Shown piece after piece: positions 6,791 through 17,180 of a stretch of 34,393 nt of DNA. A program made the position numbers and the translations under genes. Every line of letters begins with the position of its first letter. Within the stretch, counting starts at the first letter, position 1. Origin of the DNA: Pseudomonadota bacterium (GTDB lineage Bacteria; Desulfobacterota; Desulfovibrionia; Desulfovibrionales; Desulfovibrionaceae); contig JAEYOJ010000026.1 in the NCBI GenBank assembly GCA_023411815.1, positions 1-34,393 on the forward strand, read 5' to 3'. The notes under the pieces were generated by a model that saw only the letters and a program-made list of their open reading frames with translations, did not search any database and was not told the DNA's origin.

Positions 6791-9565
6791 TCAGCGAAAT
6801 GATGTTTGCCGGGAATCGGAGACGCCCGTGGCCGGCGCGAGGGGCAGGAGGATGTCGAAGCAGGTGCCCTTGCCGGGCCTGGAGGCGACCACGACTACCC
6901 CGTCCATGGCCTGGACGATGCCGTGAACCACGGCCAGGCCAAGGCCCGTGCCCTTGCCCGGTTCCTTGGTGGTGAAGAAAGGATCGAAGATGCGTTCCTG
7001 AACTTCGGCGGACATGCCCGGCCCGGTATCGGACACGCTGAGCCGCACATGCTCCCCGGGCAGAAGTCCCGCCGGACCGGCCTGGAACTTGTTTTCCAGG
7101 CCGTGAACCAGCTCCACGCGGATGGTTCCGCCGGTCTGGTTCTGTCCGCGCATGGCGTCGGCCGCGTTGGACACCAGATTGATGAGCAGCTGGTGGATCT
7201 GCGTGGGGTTGGCCAGAACGCACAGAGACCTTTCGGGCAGGCTGGATTCAAGGCGCACGTCGCGCGGCAGGCTCGCCCGCAAAAGATCCAGACATTCGCG
7301 CACGGTCGAGCCGATATCCAGCGAGGTTCGGGGCTGATCGTCGCCGCGGCTGAAGGTGAGCAGCTGGCGCACGATGTCCTTGCCCCGCTCGGCCGTGCGC
7401 AGGACCTGCCGCAGACAGCCGGAGGCCTCGGCCGGGTTTTCCAGGGCCATCTCGCCGAAACCCATGATGAGCGTCAGCATGTTGTTGAATTCATGGGCGA
7501 TGCCGCTGCCCAGGGTGCCCACGGCCTCCAGGCGCTGCGCGCGCCGCAGCTGCCGCTCCAGGCTGATTTCGTGGGTTATGTCCTCGGAGTAGATGGCCAC
7601 GCTGGCAACTTGGCCTGCCTCATCGAACAGGGGGTAGAACGAAGTTTTGTGGATCGCCCCGCGAAAATGCATGCGCTCATGGCAAGGCCGGCGTGACGCC
7701 AGGACGAGCCCCAACATGTTCCGGCGCTGGGCGGCTTCCTCACCGGTCATGTGGTCGAAATGGCAGGTGCCCAGGATTTCCTCGGCCTCCGCATAGCCCA
7801 TCCTGCCCAGGCACGTCTTGTTGATGGCCAGTATGTGTCCTTCGGGATCAAGCAGCACCAGACTCTGACCTATGGCGTCGATCATGCCGCGCAATGTGCG
7901 CTCGCTTTCGCGCAGGGCTGCCTCCATGCGCTTGCGCTCACTCACGTCGGTGGACACTCCGCACACGGCGTAGGCCCGGCCCTGGGAATCGAGCAACGGG
8001 ACCTCGCAGGTCAGGAAGGTATGCACCCTCCCGGCGCGCTGGAACGTTTCGTCCAGTGTCAACACCCGGCCTTCGGAGAGGATCAGCTCATCGTCGGCCA
8101 GTATCTTTTCCGCGATCCCGGCCGGCAGCAAGTCATGGGGAGTGCGACCCAGGGCGCTGCCCTCGTCGAGACCCCAGAAACGCTCGTACTGGCGGTTTAT
8201 GAGCAAAAAGCGGCCTTGGGCGTCGCGCACGTAGACGTGCGAAGGCAGGTTGTCCAGAATGGTGCCCAACTGCTCCTGGCGCAGGCGCAGCTCGCGCTCC
8301 GCTGCCAAGCGCTCGGCGATCTCGCGCGAAAGCCGCCGGTTGGCCTCGCGGAGCTGGCGGGTCCTCTCGATCACGCGCGCCTCCAGGCTCTGGCGGGCGT
8401 CCTCCAGCTCCGACTCCATGCGCCGACGCTCGGTGATGTCGATCACCACGCCGCAGATGCCCCAAGGCTTCCCGTCCTTGCACAGGGGCACCTCGCGGGA
8501 CCACAGGATGCGCTCCTCGCCGTCGGGATAGAAAGGCTCCTCGGCTTCCTGGGGTTCGAGCGTGCGCAGGACGGCCAGATCGCCGGCCACGATGGTGTCG
8601 GCGGCTTCGGGCGGCAGAAACTCGTGGGGCGTCTTGCCCAGGCAATCGGAGGGCTCCAGGCCCCAGAAGCGGGCATAGGCCGGGTTCATGATGCGATAGC
8701 GGTGCCCGCTGTCGCGGAGATAGACGGGCGTGGGCACGCTTTCCACGATGGCCGTGAGCAGCGCGTTGGCGTCGTTCAGCTCTTTCCGGGATGATACCTC
8801 GGCGGTCACGTCCCGGCCCACGGACTGGTACTCCAGCACCCTGCCCTCGCCGTCGAAGAAGGCGCGCTCCACCCACTCCACCCAGCGTTCGCCGCCGTCG
8901 GGCATGGGTATGAGCCGCCGGGACCGAGCCACGGGTTGCCGGGGCGTGAGCGAGCCCAGATGCGCGATCAGCTCCGATCGGTGGGGCTCGGGCATCAGCT
9001 CGAAAAGGTTCTTGCCTAACAGAAAATCGCGCGGCACCCCGAAGAACCGGCAGTGGGCCTCGTTGACGAAGGTGATGGTGCCGTCGGCCCGCAGGCGGCC
9101 CACGAACTCGGACAGATCGTCCACCACATCAAGCTGGCCGAGCCCGGCCCGCGCGGGCTGGGAATGGCGGACCTCATCGGCGCGGGCCTCGCACGGGCCC
9201 AGATCCAGCAGCAGACCCTCCAGCCTGGGGCAGCCGTCCACGCATTCGAAGCGGCTGGATTCCTCAACGCGCACGATCCGTCCGTCCGGGGTCGCGAGCC
9301 GGTATTCCAGGCGCAGCTCCGGGAGTCCCAGGGAAAGAGCTTCCTCGGTCCGGGCCCGCACACGCGGGGCGTCCTCGGGATGGATGCGTTCGGCCAGGGA
9401 GAGCTCGCCGGTGAGCAGAGCTTCGCAGTCCAGACCCAGGCGGCCGGCATTGCCCGAAACGAACAGGACGCGCTCGCGCCGGATGTCGGCCCAGGCCACG
9501 ACCACGGCCGGGCTGCGCGCCATGATGTCGGCGAGTCTGTCGGTGGGGCGCAAGGCGTGCGTCAC
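6791..9565 (-). CDS. Multi-PAS soluble sensor histidine kinase
   Basis: A 924-aa cytoplasmic two-component sensor kinase. I read five PAS-like domains in order at about residues 10-120, 150-260, 275-390, 435-560 and 565-675, with a coiled-coil (ERTRQLREANRRLSREIAERLAAEREL) between the third and fourth. The HisKA dimerisation domain has phospho-acceptor H691 in GIAHEFNNM. The HATPase domain shows its N box (LINLVSNAADAM, about 800) and G boxes DTGPGM and GKGTGLGLA. There is no membrane segment and no receiver domain, and no response regulator gene lies nearby, so it is an orphan kinase. The cue is unknown. The start is a GTG at 9565 with only a weak ribosome site; the ATG at 9523 is an alternative. 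Five bases separate it from uup upstream. Confidence 0.92.
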   Translation of the reverse strand: MTHALRPTDRLADIMARSPAVVVAWADIRRERVLFVSGNAGRLGLDCEALLTGELSLAERIHPEDAPRVRARTEEALSLGLPELRLEYRLATPDGRIVRVEESSRFECVDGCPRLEGLLLDLGPCEARADEVRHSQPARAGLGQLDVVDDLSEFVGRLRADGTITFVNEAHCRFFGVPRDFLLGKNLFELMPEPHRSELIAHLGSLTPRQPVARSRRLIPMPDGGERWVEWVERAFFDGEGRVLEYQSVGRDVTAEVSSRKELNDANALLTAIVESVPTPVYLRDSGHRYRIMNPAYARFWGLEPSDCLGKTPHEFLPPEAADTIVAGDLAVLRTLEPQEAEEPFYPDGEERILWSREVPLCKDGKPWGICGVVIDITERRRMESELEDARQSLEARVIERTRQLREANRRLSREIAERLAAERELRLRQEQLGTILDNLPSHVYVRDAQGRFLLINRQYERFWGLDEGSALGRTPHDLLPAGIAEKILADDELILSEGRVLTLDETFQRAGRVHTFLTCEVPLLDSQGRAYAVCGVSTDVSERKRMEAALRESERTLRGMIDAIGQSLVLLDPEGHILAINKTCLGRMGYAEAEEILGTCHFDHMTGEEAAQRRNMLGLVLASRRPCHERMHFRGAIHKTSFYPLFDEAGQVASVAIYSEDITHEISLERQLRRAQRLEAVGTLGSGIAHEFNNMLTLIMGFGEMALENPAEASGCLRQVLRTAERGKDIVRQLLTFSRGDDQPRTSLDIGSTVRECLDLLRASLPRDVRLESSLPERSLCVLANPTQIHQLLINLVSNAADAMRGQNQTGGTIRVELVHGLENKFQAGPAGLLPGEHVRLSVSDTGPGMSAEVQERIFDPFFTTKEPGKGTGLGLAVVHGIVQAMDGVVVVASRPGKGTCFDILLPLAPATGVSDSRQTSFR

Positions 9566-9570
9566 GGCGG

Positions 9571-11550
<1,980 letters not shown>

Positions 11551-11553
11551 GGT

Positions 11554-11850
11554 CTATTCCTGCTCTTCCTTGCCCAGCCAGAGGGTCAAGGTCTCGATGA
11601 TCTTCCTGGCCTGGTCGGGGCTGGAGATGTTGAATTTGGACTGCGAGCGGTACTCGCCCTGGACCTTGCGGTAGCGGCGGATGGAAAACTGGGTCTTGCC
11701 CCAGTCGCCGGTCTTGCGGTCGAGCTGCTGGTAGCGGAAGAGGATGGTGGTCCAGGCGCCCTTGCTGAGCACTTCCTTGTCCAGCTCCTTGACGACCTGC
11801 TCGCCGTCCTCTTCATAATTGATGGTGATATCCTCGATGCGCTCGGCCAT
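11554..11850 (-). CDS. Conserved hypothetical protein, 98 aa
   Basis: A small soluble acidic protein that I do not recognise with a named function. Its sequence (DITINYEEDGEQVVKELDKEVLSKGAWTTILFRYQQLD and then QFSIRRYRKVQGEYRSQSKFNISS) is well structured and has the look of a conserved domain rather than a random frame. A good CAGGAG ribosome site lies before the ATG at 11850. It is the first gene of the minus-strand unit and is three bases from uup, so the two products are probably made together. Whether it acts with Uup is unknown. Confidence 0.8.
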   Translation of the reverse strand: MAERIEDITINYEEDGEQVVKELDKEVLSKGAWTTILFRYQQLDRKTGDWGKTQFSIRRYRKVQGEYRSQSKFNISSPDQARKIIETLTLWLGKEEQE

Positions 11851-11911
11851 GGCGGCTCCTGTGCGGGTTGTGAGAAGTCGGCCCCGATGGGCTTGGAATG
11901 CTTCCGAAGAC

Positions 11912-11942
11912 CTTATGATCGTGTTTTGAATGGCGCTGTCAA
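11912..11942 (-). promoter_or_regulatory. Candidate promoter for the 98-aa gene/uup unit
   Basis: Reading the minus strand, a perfect TTGACA (-35, 11937-11942) is followed after 19 bases by CATAAG (-10, 11912-11917, four of six consensus bases). The long spacer is the weak point. The position, about 60 bases before the start codon at 11850, is suitable. Confidence 0.4.
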
Positions 11943-12067
11943 CACCGGTGGCCCAGGCTTCGGGCCTGTACAGGAAGCGGCCTGCGGCGTCAAACCCCGT
12001 CAGACCCTGGCCGGACTCGGGCTACAATAAAGCGGATTGCTTTTGAGACGTCCGCTCCGGCATTGAC

Positions 12068-12126
12068 GGCGCAAGTGACTTGCGCCTGCGCCGAGCGGCG
12101 GCAAGCCCCCGCCGCCGCTCGGCGCA
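12068..12126. repeat. Two adjacent perfect inverted repeats upstream of tkt
   Basis: The first is a 19-base perfect palindrome around G12077, with nine-base arms GGCGCAAGT and ACTTGCGCC (12068-12086). The second begins at the very next base: perfect 16-base arms TGCGCCGAGCGGCGGC (12087-12102) and its complement (12111-12126) around an eight-base loop. Neither is followed by a T run on either strand. The short palindrome could be a protein-binding site. The long one would form a very stable hairpin in the tkt leader RNA or block transcription from either side. Confidence 0.75.
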
Positions 12127-12254
12127 TAGCAGAAGGATCGTCCGGAGGCGGCGGCCTGCGGGGGTGGATCGAACAGTGGAAAGTATGCTAAGAGCATCAT
12201 GACCGCCCAAGACGGGCCTGCGTCTGTCGCCAACCAAACCCGCGAGGCCGCCGC

Positions 12255-14108
12255 ATGACCGAAGCCGCACGCATTTCCCGTCTGGCCGCGCTGTCGCTGC
12301 GCGTCCGCCACGCCATCCTGGCCTGCTCCACGCGCGCCGGATCGGGGCATCCTACCTCCTCCTTGTCGGCCGTGGAACTCATGACCGCCCTCATGTTCGG
12401 CGGGTTCTTCCGCTATGATCCGCGCCGTCCGGATTACGCGGGCAACGACCGGCTGATCTTCTCCAAGGGCCACGCCTCGCCCCTGTTCTATGCCCTGTGG
12501 CATGTGGCGGGGCAAATCGACGAAACAGAGCTCATGACCTTCCGCCAGTTCGGCAGCCGCCTGGAGGGCCATCCCACGCCTGCCCTGCCCTTCACCGAGG
12601 CGGCCACGGGTTCCCTGGGCCAGGGCTTGTCCATCGGTCTGGGCATGGCCCTGGGCGCCAGATATCTCGACAAGCTTCCCTATCGCAGCTTCGTGCTGCT
12701 GGGCGACAGCGAAATGGCCGAGGGCAGCGTGTGGGAGGCCATGGAGATCGCCGCGCACTACGGGCTCGACAACCTGGTGGGCATCCTGGACGCGAACCGC
12801 CTGGGCCAGCGCGGCGAAACCCTGCACGGCCGCGACATCGCGGCCTGGGCGCGCAAGGCCGAGGCCTTCGGCTGGCGGGCCGTCCAGGTCGAGGACGGCC
12901 ACGACCCGCGGCAGGTGCTGGCGGCCTACGAACAGGCGCTGAATCCCGAAGAGCCCCGCAAGCCGGTCATGATCGTGGCCCGCACCATCAAGGGCAAGGG
13001 CGTGGCGGCCATCGAGGACAAGCCCGACTGGCACGGCAAGCCTCTGCCGGCCGAGTCCTACGCCATGGCCATCGAGCTGCTCGGCAAGGCGGACCCGCAG
13101 TTGCGCGGCGAGTTGGCTACGCCGCCGCAGGTCCGGGCGGACAGAATCGAACCCACGCCGGCGCCCGAGCCGGCCTACGCCCCGGACAAGCCCGTGGCCA
13201 CGCGCAAGGCCTACGGCCAGGCCCTGGCCAGGCTGGCCCAGGCCTTTCCGGATATGGTCGCCCTGGATGCCGAGGTGAGCAACTCCACCTATGCCGAACT
13301 TTTCGCCAAGGCCCATCCCGAACGATTCTTCGAGATGTACGTGGCCGAGCAGAACATGGTCGGAGCGGCAGTGGGGCTGGCCCGCCGGGGCAAGATCCCC
13401 TTCGTCTCCAGCTTCGCGGCATTCTTGACCCGCGCGGCGGACCAGATCCGCATGGCCCGCTACTCCGAGGCCAACCTGAAGCTGTGCGGCTCGCACGCCG
13501 GCATCTCCATCGGCCAGGACGGCGCATCGCAGATGGGCCTGGAGGACCTGGCCCTATTCCGCGCCCTGCCGGGCTGCGCCGTGCTCTACCCTGCGGACGC
13601 CGTGAGCTGCGAGCGGCTGGTGGAAGCCATGGCCCGCCAGCCGGGCATGGCCTACCTGCGCACAACGCGCATGGCCACGCCCATTCTGTACGGGCCGGGC
13701 GAGGTTTTCCCCCTGGGCGGCTGCAAAGTCCTGCGCCGCAGCGACAAGGACGTCTGCACCATCGTGGCCGCGGGCATAACCCTGCACGAGGCCCTGGCCG
13801 CGGCCGACATGCTGGCCGCCGAATCCATCCCCGTGCGGGTGATCGACCTCTACAGCATCAAGCCCGTGGACGCCGCGGCACTGCAGGCCAATGCCCGCGA
13901 GACCGGGGCGATCGTGACCGTCGAGGACCACTACCCCGAGGGCGGCCTGGGCGAGGCCGTGCTGGCCGCCCTCGCCGCAGCGCCCGTGCCGGTGCGCATG
14001 CTGGCCGTACGCGAGCTGCCGCGAAGCGGCAGACCGGTGGAACTGTTGGATTTCGCACGTATTTCCAGAAAATTTATAGCTTCCACCGTTAAGAGTATGT
14101 TAAACTGA
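12255..14108 (+). CDS. tkt: Transketolase (full-length, animal/archaeal-like form)
   Basis: Thiamine-diphosphate enzyme that moves two-carbon ketol units between sugar phosphates in the non-oxidative pentose phosphate pathway. At 617 aa it resembles the shorter animal-type class rather than the approximately 660-aa E. coli TktA. Readable features are H32 in GSGHPTSS, H73 in KGHASP, the metal/TPP motif GDSEMAEGSVWEA (150-162) ending with N181 in DANRLGQ, and the catalytic-glutamate segment YVAEQNMVGAAVG in the pyrimidine-binding domain. The usual GDG triplet is GDS here. The ribosome site before the ATG is weak (GAGG at about ten bases). tal follows after 201 bases and rpiA after that, so the pathway genes are clustered. 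Confidence 0.93.
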   Translation: MTEAARISRLAALSLRVRHAILACSTRAGSGHPTSSLSAVELMTALMFGGFFRYDPRRPDYAGNDRLIFSKGHASPLFYALWHVAGQIDETELMTFRQFGSRLEGHPTPALPFTEAATGSLGQGLSIGLGMALGARYLDKLPYRSFVLLGDSEMAEGSVWEAMEIAAHYGLDNLVGILDANRLGQRGETLHGRDIAAWARKAEAFGWRAVQVEDGHDPRQVLAAYEQALNPEEPRKPVMIVARTIKGKGVAAIEDKPDWHGKPLPAESYAMAIELLGKADPQLRGELATPPQVRADRIEPTPAPEPAYAPDKPVATRKAYGQALARLAQAFPDMVALDAEVSNSTYAELFAKAHPERFFEMYVAEQNMVGAAVGLARRGKIPFVSSFAAFLTRAADQIRMARYSEANLKLCGSHAGISIGQDGASQMGLEDLALFRALPGCAVLYPADAVSCERLVEAMARQPGMAYLRTTRMATPILYGPGEVFPLGGCKVLRRSDKDVCTIVAAGITLHEALAAADMLAAESIPVRVIDLYSIKPVDAAALQANARETGAIVTVEDHYPEGGLGEAVLAALAAAPVPVRMLAVRELPRSGRPVELLDFARISRKFIASTVKSMLN

Positions 14109-14309
14109 ATTACTTGGCCTCTCCCGCCTCGTCCTCGTCATCTCTCTGCGAAACACGACGGGGGCGGGCTGCGCAATCCTGGAAAGGCCGGCTGATGCAG
14201 GGCATGGGGCAAGGGCCGCAAGCATATAGCGGCCTCTCTGCTTCACGAAGCCCGGGAAGGCAGGATGACCAAGCCGGGGCACGAGGCTAGGCCCCACGCG
14301 GAGGAATGC

Positions 14310-15413
14310 ATGAATTCACTGACAGAACTCGCCCGTCTGGGGCAATCCGTGTGGCTGGATTTCATCCGCCGCTCCTTTCTGAAAAGCGGCGAGCTGCAGC
14401 GGCTGGTGGACCTCGGGGTCACCGGCGTGACTTCCAATCCGACCATCTTCCAGCTGGCTATCGCCGAAAGCGACGATTACGTGGCGGACCTGGAAAAGCT
14501 GGCCGGACGCTGCCAGTCGGTCATGGACGTCTACGAGGCCCTGGCGGTGGAGGACATCCGCACGGCCGCGGACATCCTGCTGCCCGTATTCCGGGCCACC
14601 GGCGGAGCCGACGGGTTTGTCAGCCTGGAAGTCAACCCGCACCTGGCCCACGACACCAAGGGCACGGTGAGCGAGGCGCTGCGCCTGTTCGAGCAGGCGG
14701 ATCGGCCCAACGTCATGATCAAGGTCCCGGCCACCGCCGAAGGCATTCCGGCCCTGGCGCAGCTCATCGCCGACGGCGTGAACGTGAACGCCACGCTGAT
14801 CTTCTCCCTGGCCCACTACAACGCCATCGCCGATGCCTACATCTCCGGGCTGGAGAAGCTGTCCGCATCGGGCGGCGACGTGAGCCGCGTGGCCTCGGTG
14901 GCCTCGTTCTTCCTGTCGCGTATGGACACGGCCGTGGACCAGAAGCTCAAGGCTGACGGCAACACCGAGCTGCTGGGGCTGGCCGCCGTGACCAACGCCC
15001 GGCTGGCCTACATCCGCTTCGGCGAAATCTTCAGCGGAGAGCGCTGGGATCGCCTGGCCGCCCAAGGCGCGCGCGTGCAGCGGCCCCTGTGGGCCTCGAC
15101 ATCCACCAAGAACCCGGACTACCCGGACACCAAGTACGTGGACGAGCTCATCGGCCCGTATACCGTGAACACCATGCCTCCCGCCACGCTGCAGGCCTTC
15201 CTCAACCACGGCAAGGCCGCGCCGACCCTGCTCACGGGGCAGACCGAAAAGACCAAGCTCGCCGGCATCCTGGACCGCCTGGCCGCGCAGGGGATCATTC
15301 TCGACCAGATCACCGAGGACCTGCAGACCAGGGGCCTGGCCGCCTTTTCCAGATCATTCGACGCGCTGCTGGCGTCCATCAAGAAGCGCTGCGCGGAGGT
15401 CGCCGCGGCATGA
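14310..15413 (+). CDS. tal: Transaldolase (actinobacterial-type, Tal)
   Basis: Transfers a dihydroxyacetone unit between sugar phosphates through a lysine Schiff base. The 367-aa protein fits the longer transaldolase subfamily known from mycobacteria and cyanobacteria, not the 220-aa fructose-6-phosphate aldolase type. The Schiff-base lysine is K138 in NVMIKVPAT, followed by the conserved GVNVNATLIFSLAHY; the N-terminal signature GVTGVTSNPTIF is at 37-48. The ATG at 14310 is supported by GGAGGAA just upstream; an ATG at 14265 would add 15 residues. A small hairpin (14214-14219 with 14229-14234) lies in the gap before the gene. The stop codon overlaps the rpiA start (ATGA), showing tight coupling. 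Confidence 0.93.
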   Translation: MNSLTELARLGQSVWLDFIRRSFLKSGELQRLVDLGVTGVTSNPTIFQLAIAESDDYVADLEKLAGRCQSVMDVYEALAVEDIRTAADILLPVFRATGGADGFVSLEVNPHLAHDTKGTVSEALRLFEQADRPNVMIKVPATAEGIPALAQLIADGVNVNATLIFSLAHYNAIADAYISGLEKLSASGGDVSRVASVASFFLSRMDTAVDQKLKADGNTELLGLAAVTNARLAYIRFGEIFSGERWDRLAAQGARVQRPLWASTSTKNPDYPDTKYVDELIGPYTVNTMPPATLQAFLNHGKAAPTLLTGQTEKTKLAGILDRLAAQGIILDQITEDLQTRGLAAFSRSFDALLASIKKRCAEVAAA

Positions 15414-16150
15414 GGGTCGTCGGGCCAGAGGACAAGTACAAGCGCCTGGCCGCCGAAAAGGCCGTGGAGCGCGTGCGCGACGGGATGGTCGTGGGCCTGG
15501 GGCACGGCTCCACCGCGGCCTACGCCGTGCTGCGCATGGCCGTTCTGCTGCGCGACGGATGCCTCAAGGACGTGCTCGGCGTGCCCTGCTCGCGCCGCGT
15601 CGAGGACGAGGCCCGGCGGCTGGCCATCCCTCTGGCGACCCTGGATGCCCGGCCCGACCTGGACCTGGTCATCGACGGGGCCGACGAGATCGACCCTGAC
15701 CTGAACTGCATCAAGGGCAAAGGCGGCGCGATGCTGCGCGAGAAGGTCGTGGCCCAGGCCTCCAGGCACAGGATCATCGTGGCCGACGCCTCCAAGTGCT
15801 CCGGCCGGCTGGGCGAGAAGTCCCCCCTGCCCGTGGAGGTGCTGCCCTTCGCGCTCGTCCCCGAACGCCGCTTCCTGGAAAGCCTGGGCGGCAAGACCCG
15901 GCTGCGGCCTGGGCCGGACGGGCGGCCTTTCGCCACGGCCCAGGGCAACTTCATCCTGGACTGGAGCCAGGCCCCGCTGGACAACCCGCGCGAGCTGGCC
16001 CGCGAGCTGGAATCCAGGGCCGGCATCATTGCCCACGGGCTCTTCCTGGATGTGGCCGACGAGGTCATCGTGGCTGGCCCAACGGGCTTGCGCGTGCTCA
16101 CGCGGGCGGAAGGGACCAGCATGTCCAACGGCAACCATGCGCTGGCGTAG
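15410..16150 (+). CDS. rpiA: Ribose-5-phosphate isomerase A
   Basis: Interconverts ribose-5-phosphate and ribulose-5-phosphate, supplying the pentose branch used by Tkt and Tal. The 246-aa product has the RpiA signature blocks: phosphate loop VGLGHGSTA (28-36; the usual GTGST has His at position 32), acidic DGADEID (89-95), KGKGGAMLREK (102-112) with the catalytic-base region E111, and a C-terminal VDVAD-like segment (FLDVADEVIVAG). The ATG at 15410 overlaps the tal stop, and GGAGG lies ten bases before it. The 3' end overlaps the start of msrP by 14 bases. Confidence 0.93.
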   Translation: MRVVGPEDKYKRLAAEKAVERVRDGMVVGLGHGSTAAYAVLRMAVLLRDGCLKDVLGVPCSRRVEDEARRLAIPLATLDARPDLDLVIDGADEIDPDLNCIKGKGGAMLREKVVAQASRHRIIVADASKCSGRLGEKSPLPVEVLPFALVPERRFLESLGGKTRLRPGPDGRPFATAQGNFILDWSQAPLDNPRELARELESRAGIIAHGLFLDVADEVIVAGPTGLRVLTRAEGTSMSNGNHALA

Positions 16151-17168
16151 GAGCGGCATCCCCCTGCCGCCCGCCGAACCCACGCCGGAGGAGGTCTTCC
16201 GTCGCCGGCGCGCGCTGCTCAAGGCCATGGGGCTGGCCGGCATGGCCGGAGCCGTCGGCCCGCTGCTGGCCGCCTGCGACCTGTGGGGCGGCGAGACGCG
16301 CCAGGTGGAGGATACCCTCGTCGAGCTGCGCACGCTCAGGAGCAAGCCGAGCCCGTCTTTCGGCCCTGACCGGCTGGACCGGGCAGTAACCGAGCGGCGC
16401 GCCACGGCCGTGGTGAACAATTTTTACGAGTTCACCACGGGCAAGGATGTCTGGCGTCATGTCGAGAATTTCGTAACCAGACCTTGGCGCTTCGAGATCG
16501 GCGGGCTCGTGGAGCGGCCCGTTGCCTTTAACGTGGCCGACATCGTCGCCGCCACGGCCCTGGGCGATCTGGAGGAGCGGCTGTACCGCTTCCGCTGCGT
16601 GGAGGCCTGGGCCATGGCCGTGCCCTGGATCGGCGTGCCCTTCCGCCGCGTCATCGAGGCCGCTCGGCCCAGACCGGAAGCCAGGTACGTCCGCCTGCTC
16701 TCCTTCCTGCGGCCCGAGCAGGCTCCCGGCCAGCTTCCCGGAACGCCCTACCTGCGCCTGTGGCCCTATTTCGAGGGTCTGACCCTGCCCGAGGCCATGA
16801 ACGAGACGGCCTTCCTGGCCGTGGGCATGTACGGCCACGAGCTGCCCAGGCAGAGCGGCGCGCCCGTGCGCCTCGTGCTGCCCTGGAAGTACGGCTACAA
16901 GGGCCCCAAATCCATCACGCGCATCGAGCTGACATCCGAACGGCCGCCGACCTTCTGGAACGCCCTCGCCCCGGACGAATACGATTTCTGGTCCAACGTG
17001 GACCCGGACACGCCCCACCCGCGCTGGTCCCAGGCCACTGAGCGCATGCTCGGCACGGGCGAGCGCAGGCCGACCCTGCACTTCAACGGCTACGGCGAGT
17101 TTGTCGCCGGACTGTATGCCGGGCTGGACAAAGACGACCCGCGCTACGGCTTCGGCCTGCACGCATAG
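16137..17168 (+). CDS. msrP: Methionine sulfoxide reductase catalytic subunit MsrP (YedY)
   Basis: Molybdenum-cofactor enzyme of the sulfite-oxidase fold that repairs oxidised methionine in periplasmic proteins. The 343-aa protein has an N-terminal twin-arginine signal (RRRALLKAMG at about 23-32) and a hydrophobic stretch ending LLAACD. The Mo-ligating cysteine is C154 in RFRCVEAWAMAVPW; PWKYGYKGPKSI is also typical. LAAC fits a lipobox, so the mature enzyme could be lipid-anchored at C47 rather than soluble; this is inference. MsrP normally takes electrons from the haem membrane protein MsrQ, but no msrQ is adjacent. The ATG at 16137 is chosen because it gives a proper signal peptide; it overlaps rpiA by 14 bases. 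Confidence 0.9.
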   Translation: MRWRRSGIPLPPAEPTPEEVFRRRRALLKAMGLAGMAGAVGPLLAACDLWGGETRQVEDTLVELRTLRSKPSPSFGPDRLDRAVTERRATAVVNNFYEFTTGKDVWRHVENFVTRPWRFEIGGLVERPVAFNVADIVAATALGDLEERLYRFRCVEAWAMAVPWIGVPFRRVIEAARPRPEARYVRLLSFLRPEQAPGQLPGTPYLRLWPYFEGLTLPEAMNETAFLAVGMYGHELPRQSGAPVRLVLPWKYGYKGPKSITRIELTSERPPTFWNALAPDEYDFWSNVDPDTPHPRWSQATERMLGTGERRPTLHFNGYGEFVAGLYAGLDKDDPRYGFGLHA

Positions 17169-17180
17169 TCCGTCCCGGCC

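Larger units (their letters stand above)
11851..12254. other. 404-base divergent intergenic region
   Basis: This separates the minus-strand 98-aa gene/uup unit from tkt. No gene is supported. It holds the minus-strand promoter candidate at 11912-11942 and two adjacent palindromes at 12068-12126. I could not identify a convincing promoter for tkt; a TATGCT box at 12184-12189 has no matching -35. Confidence 0.55.
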
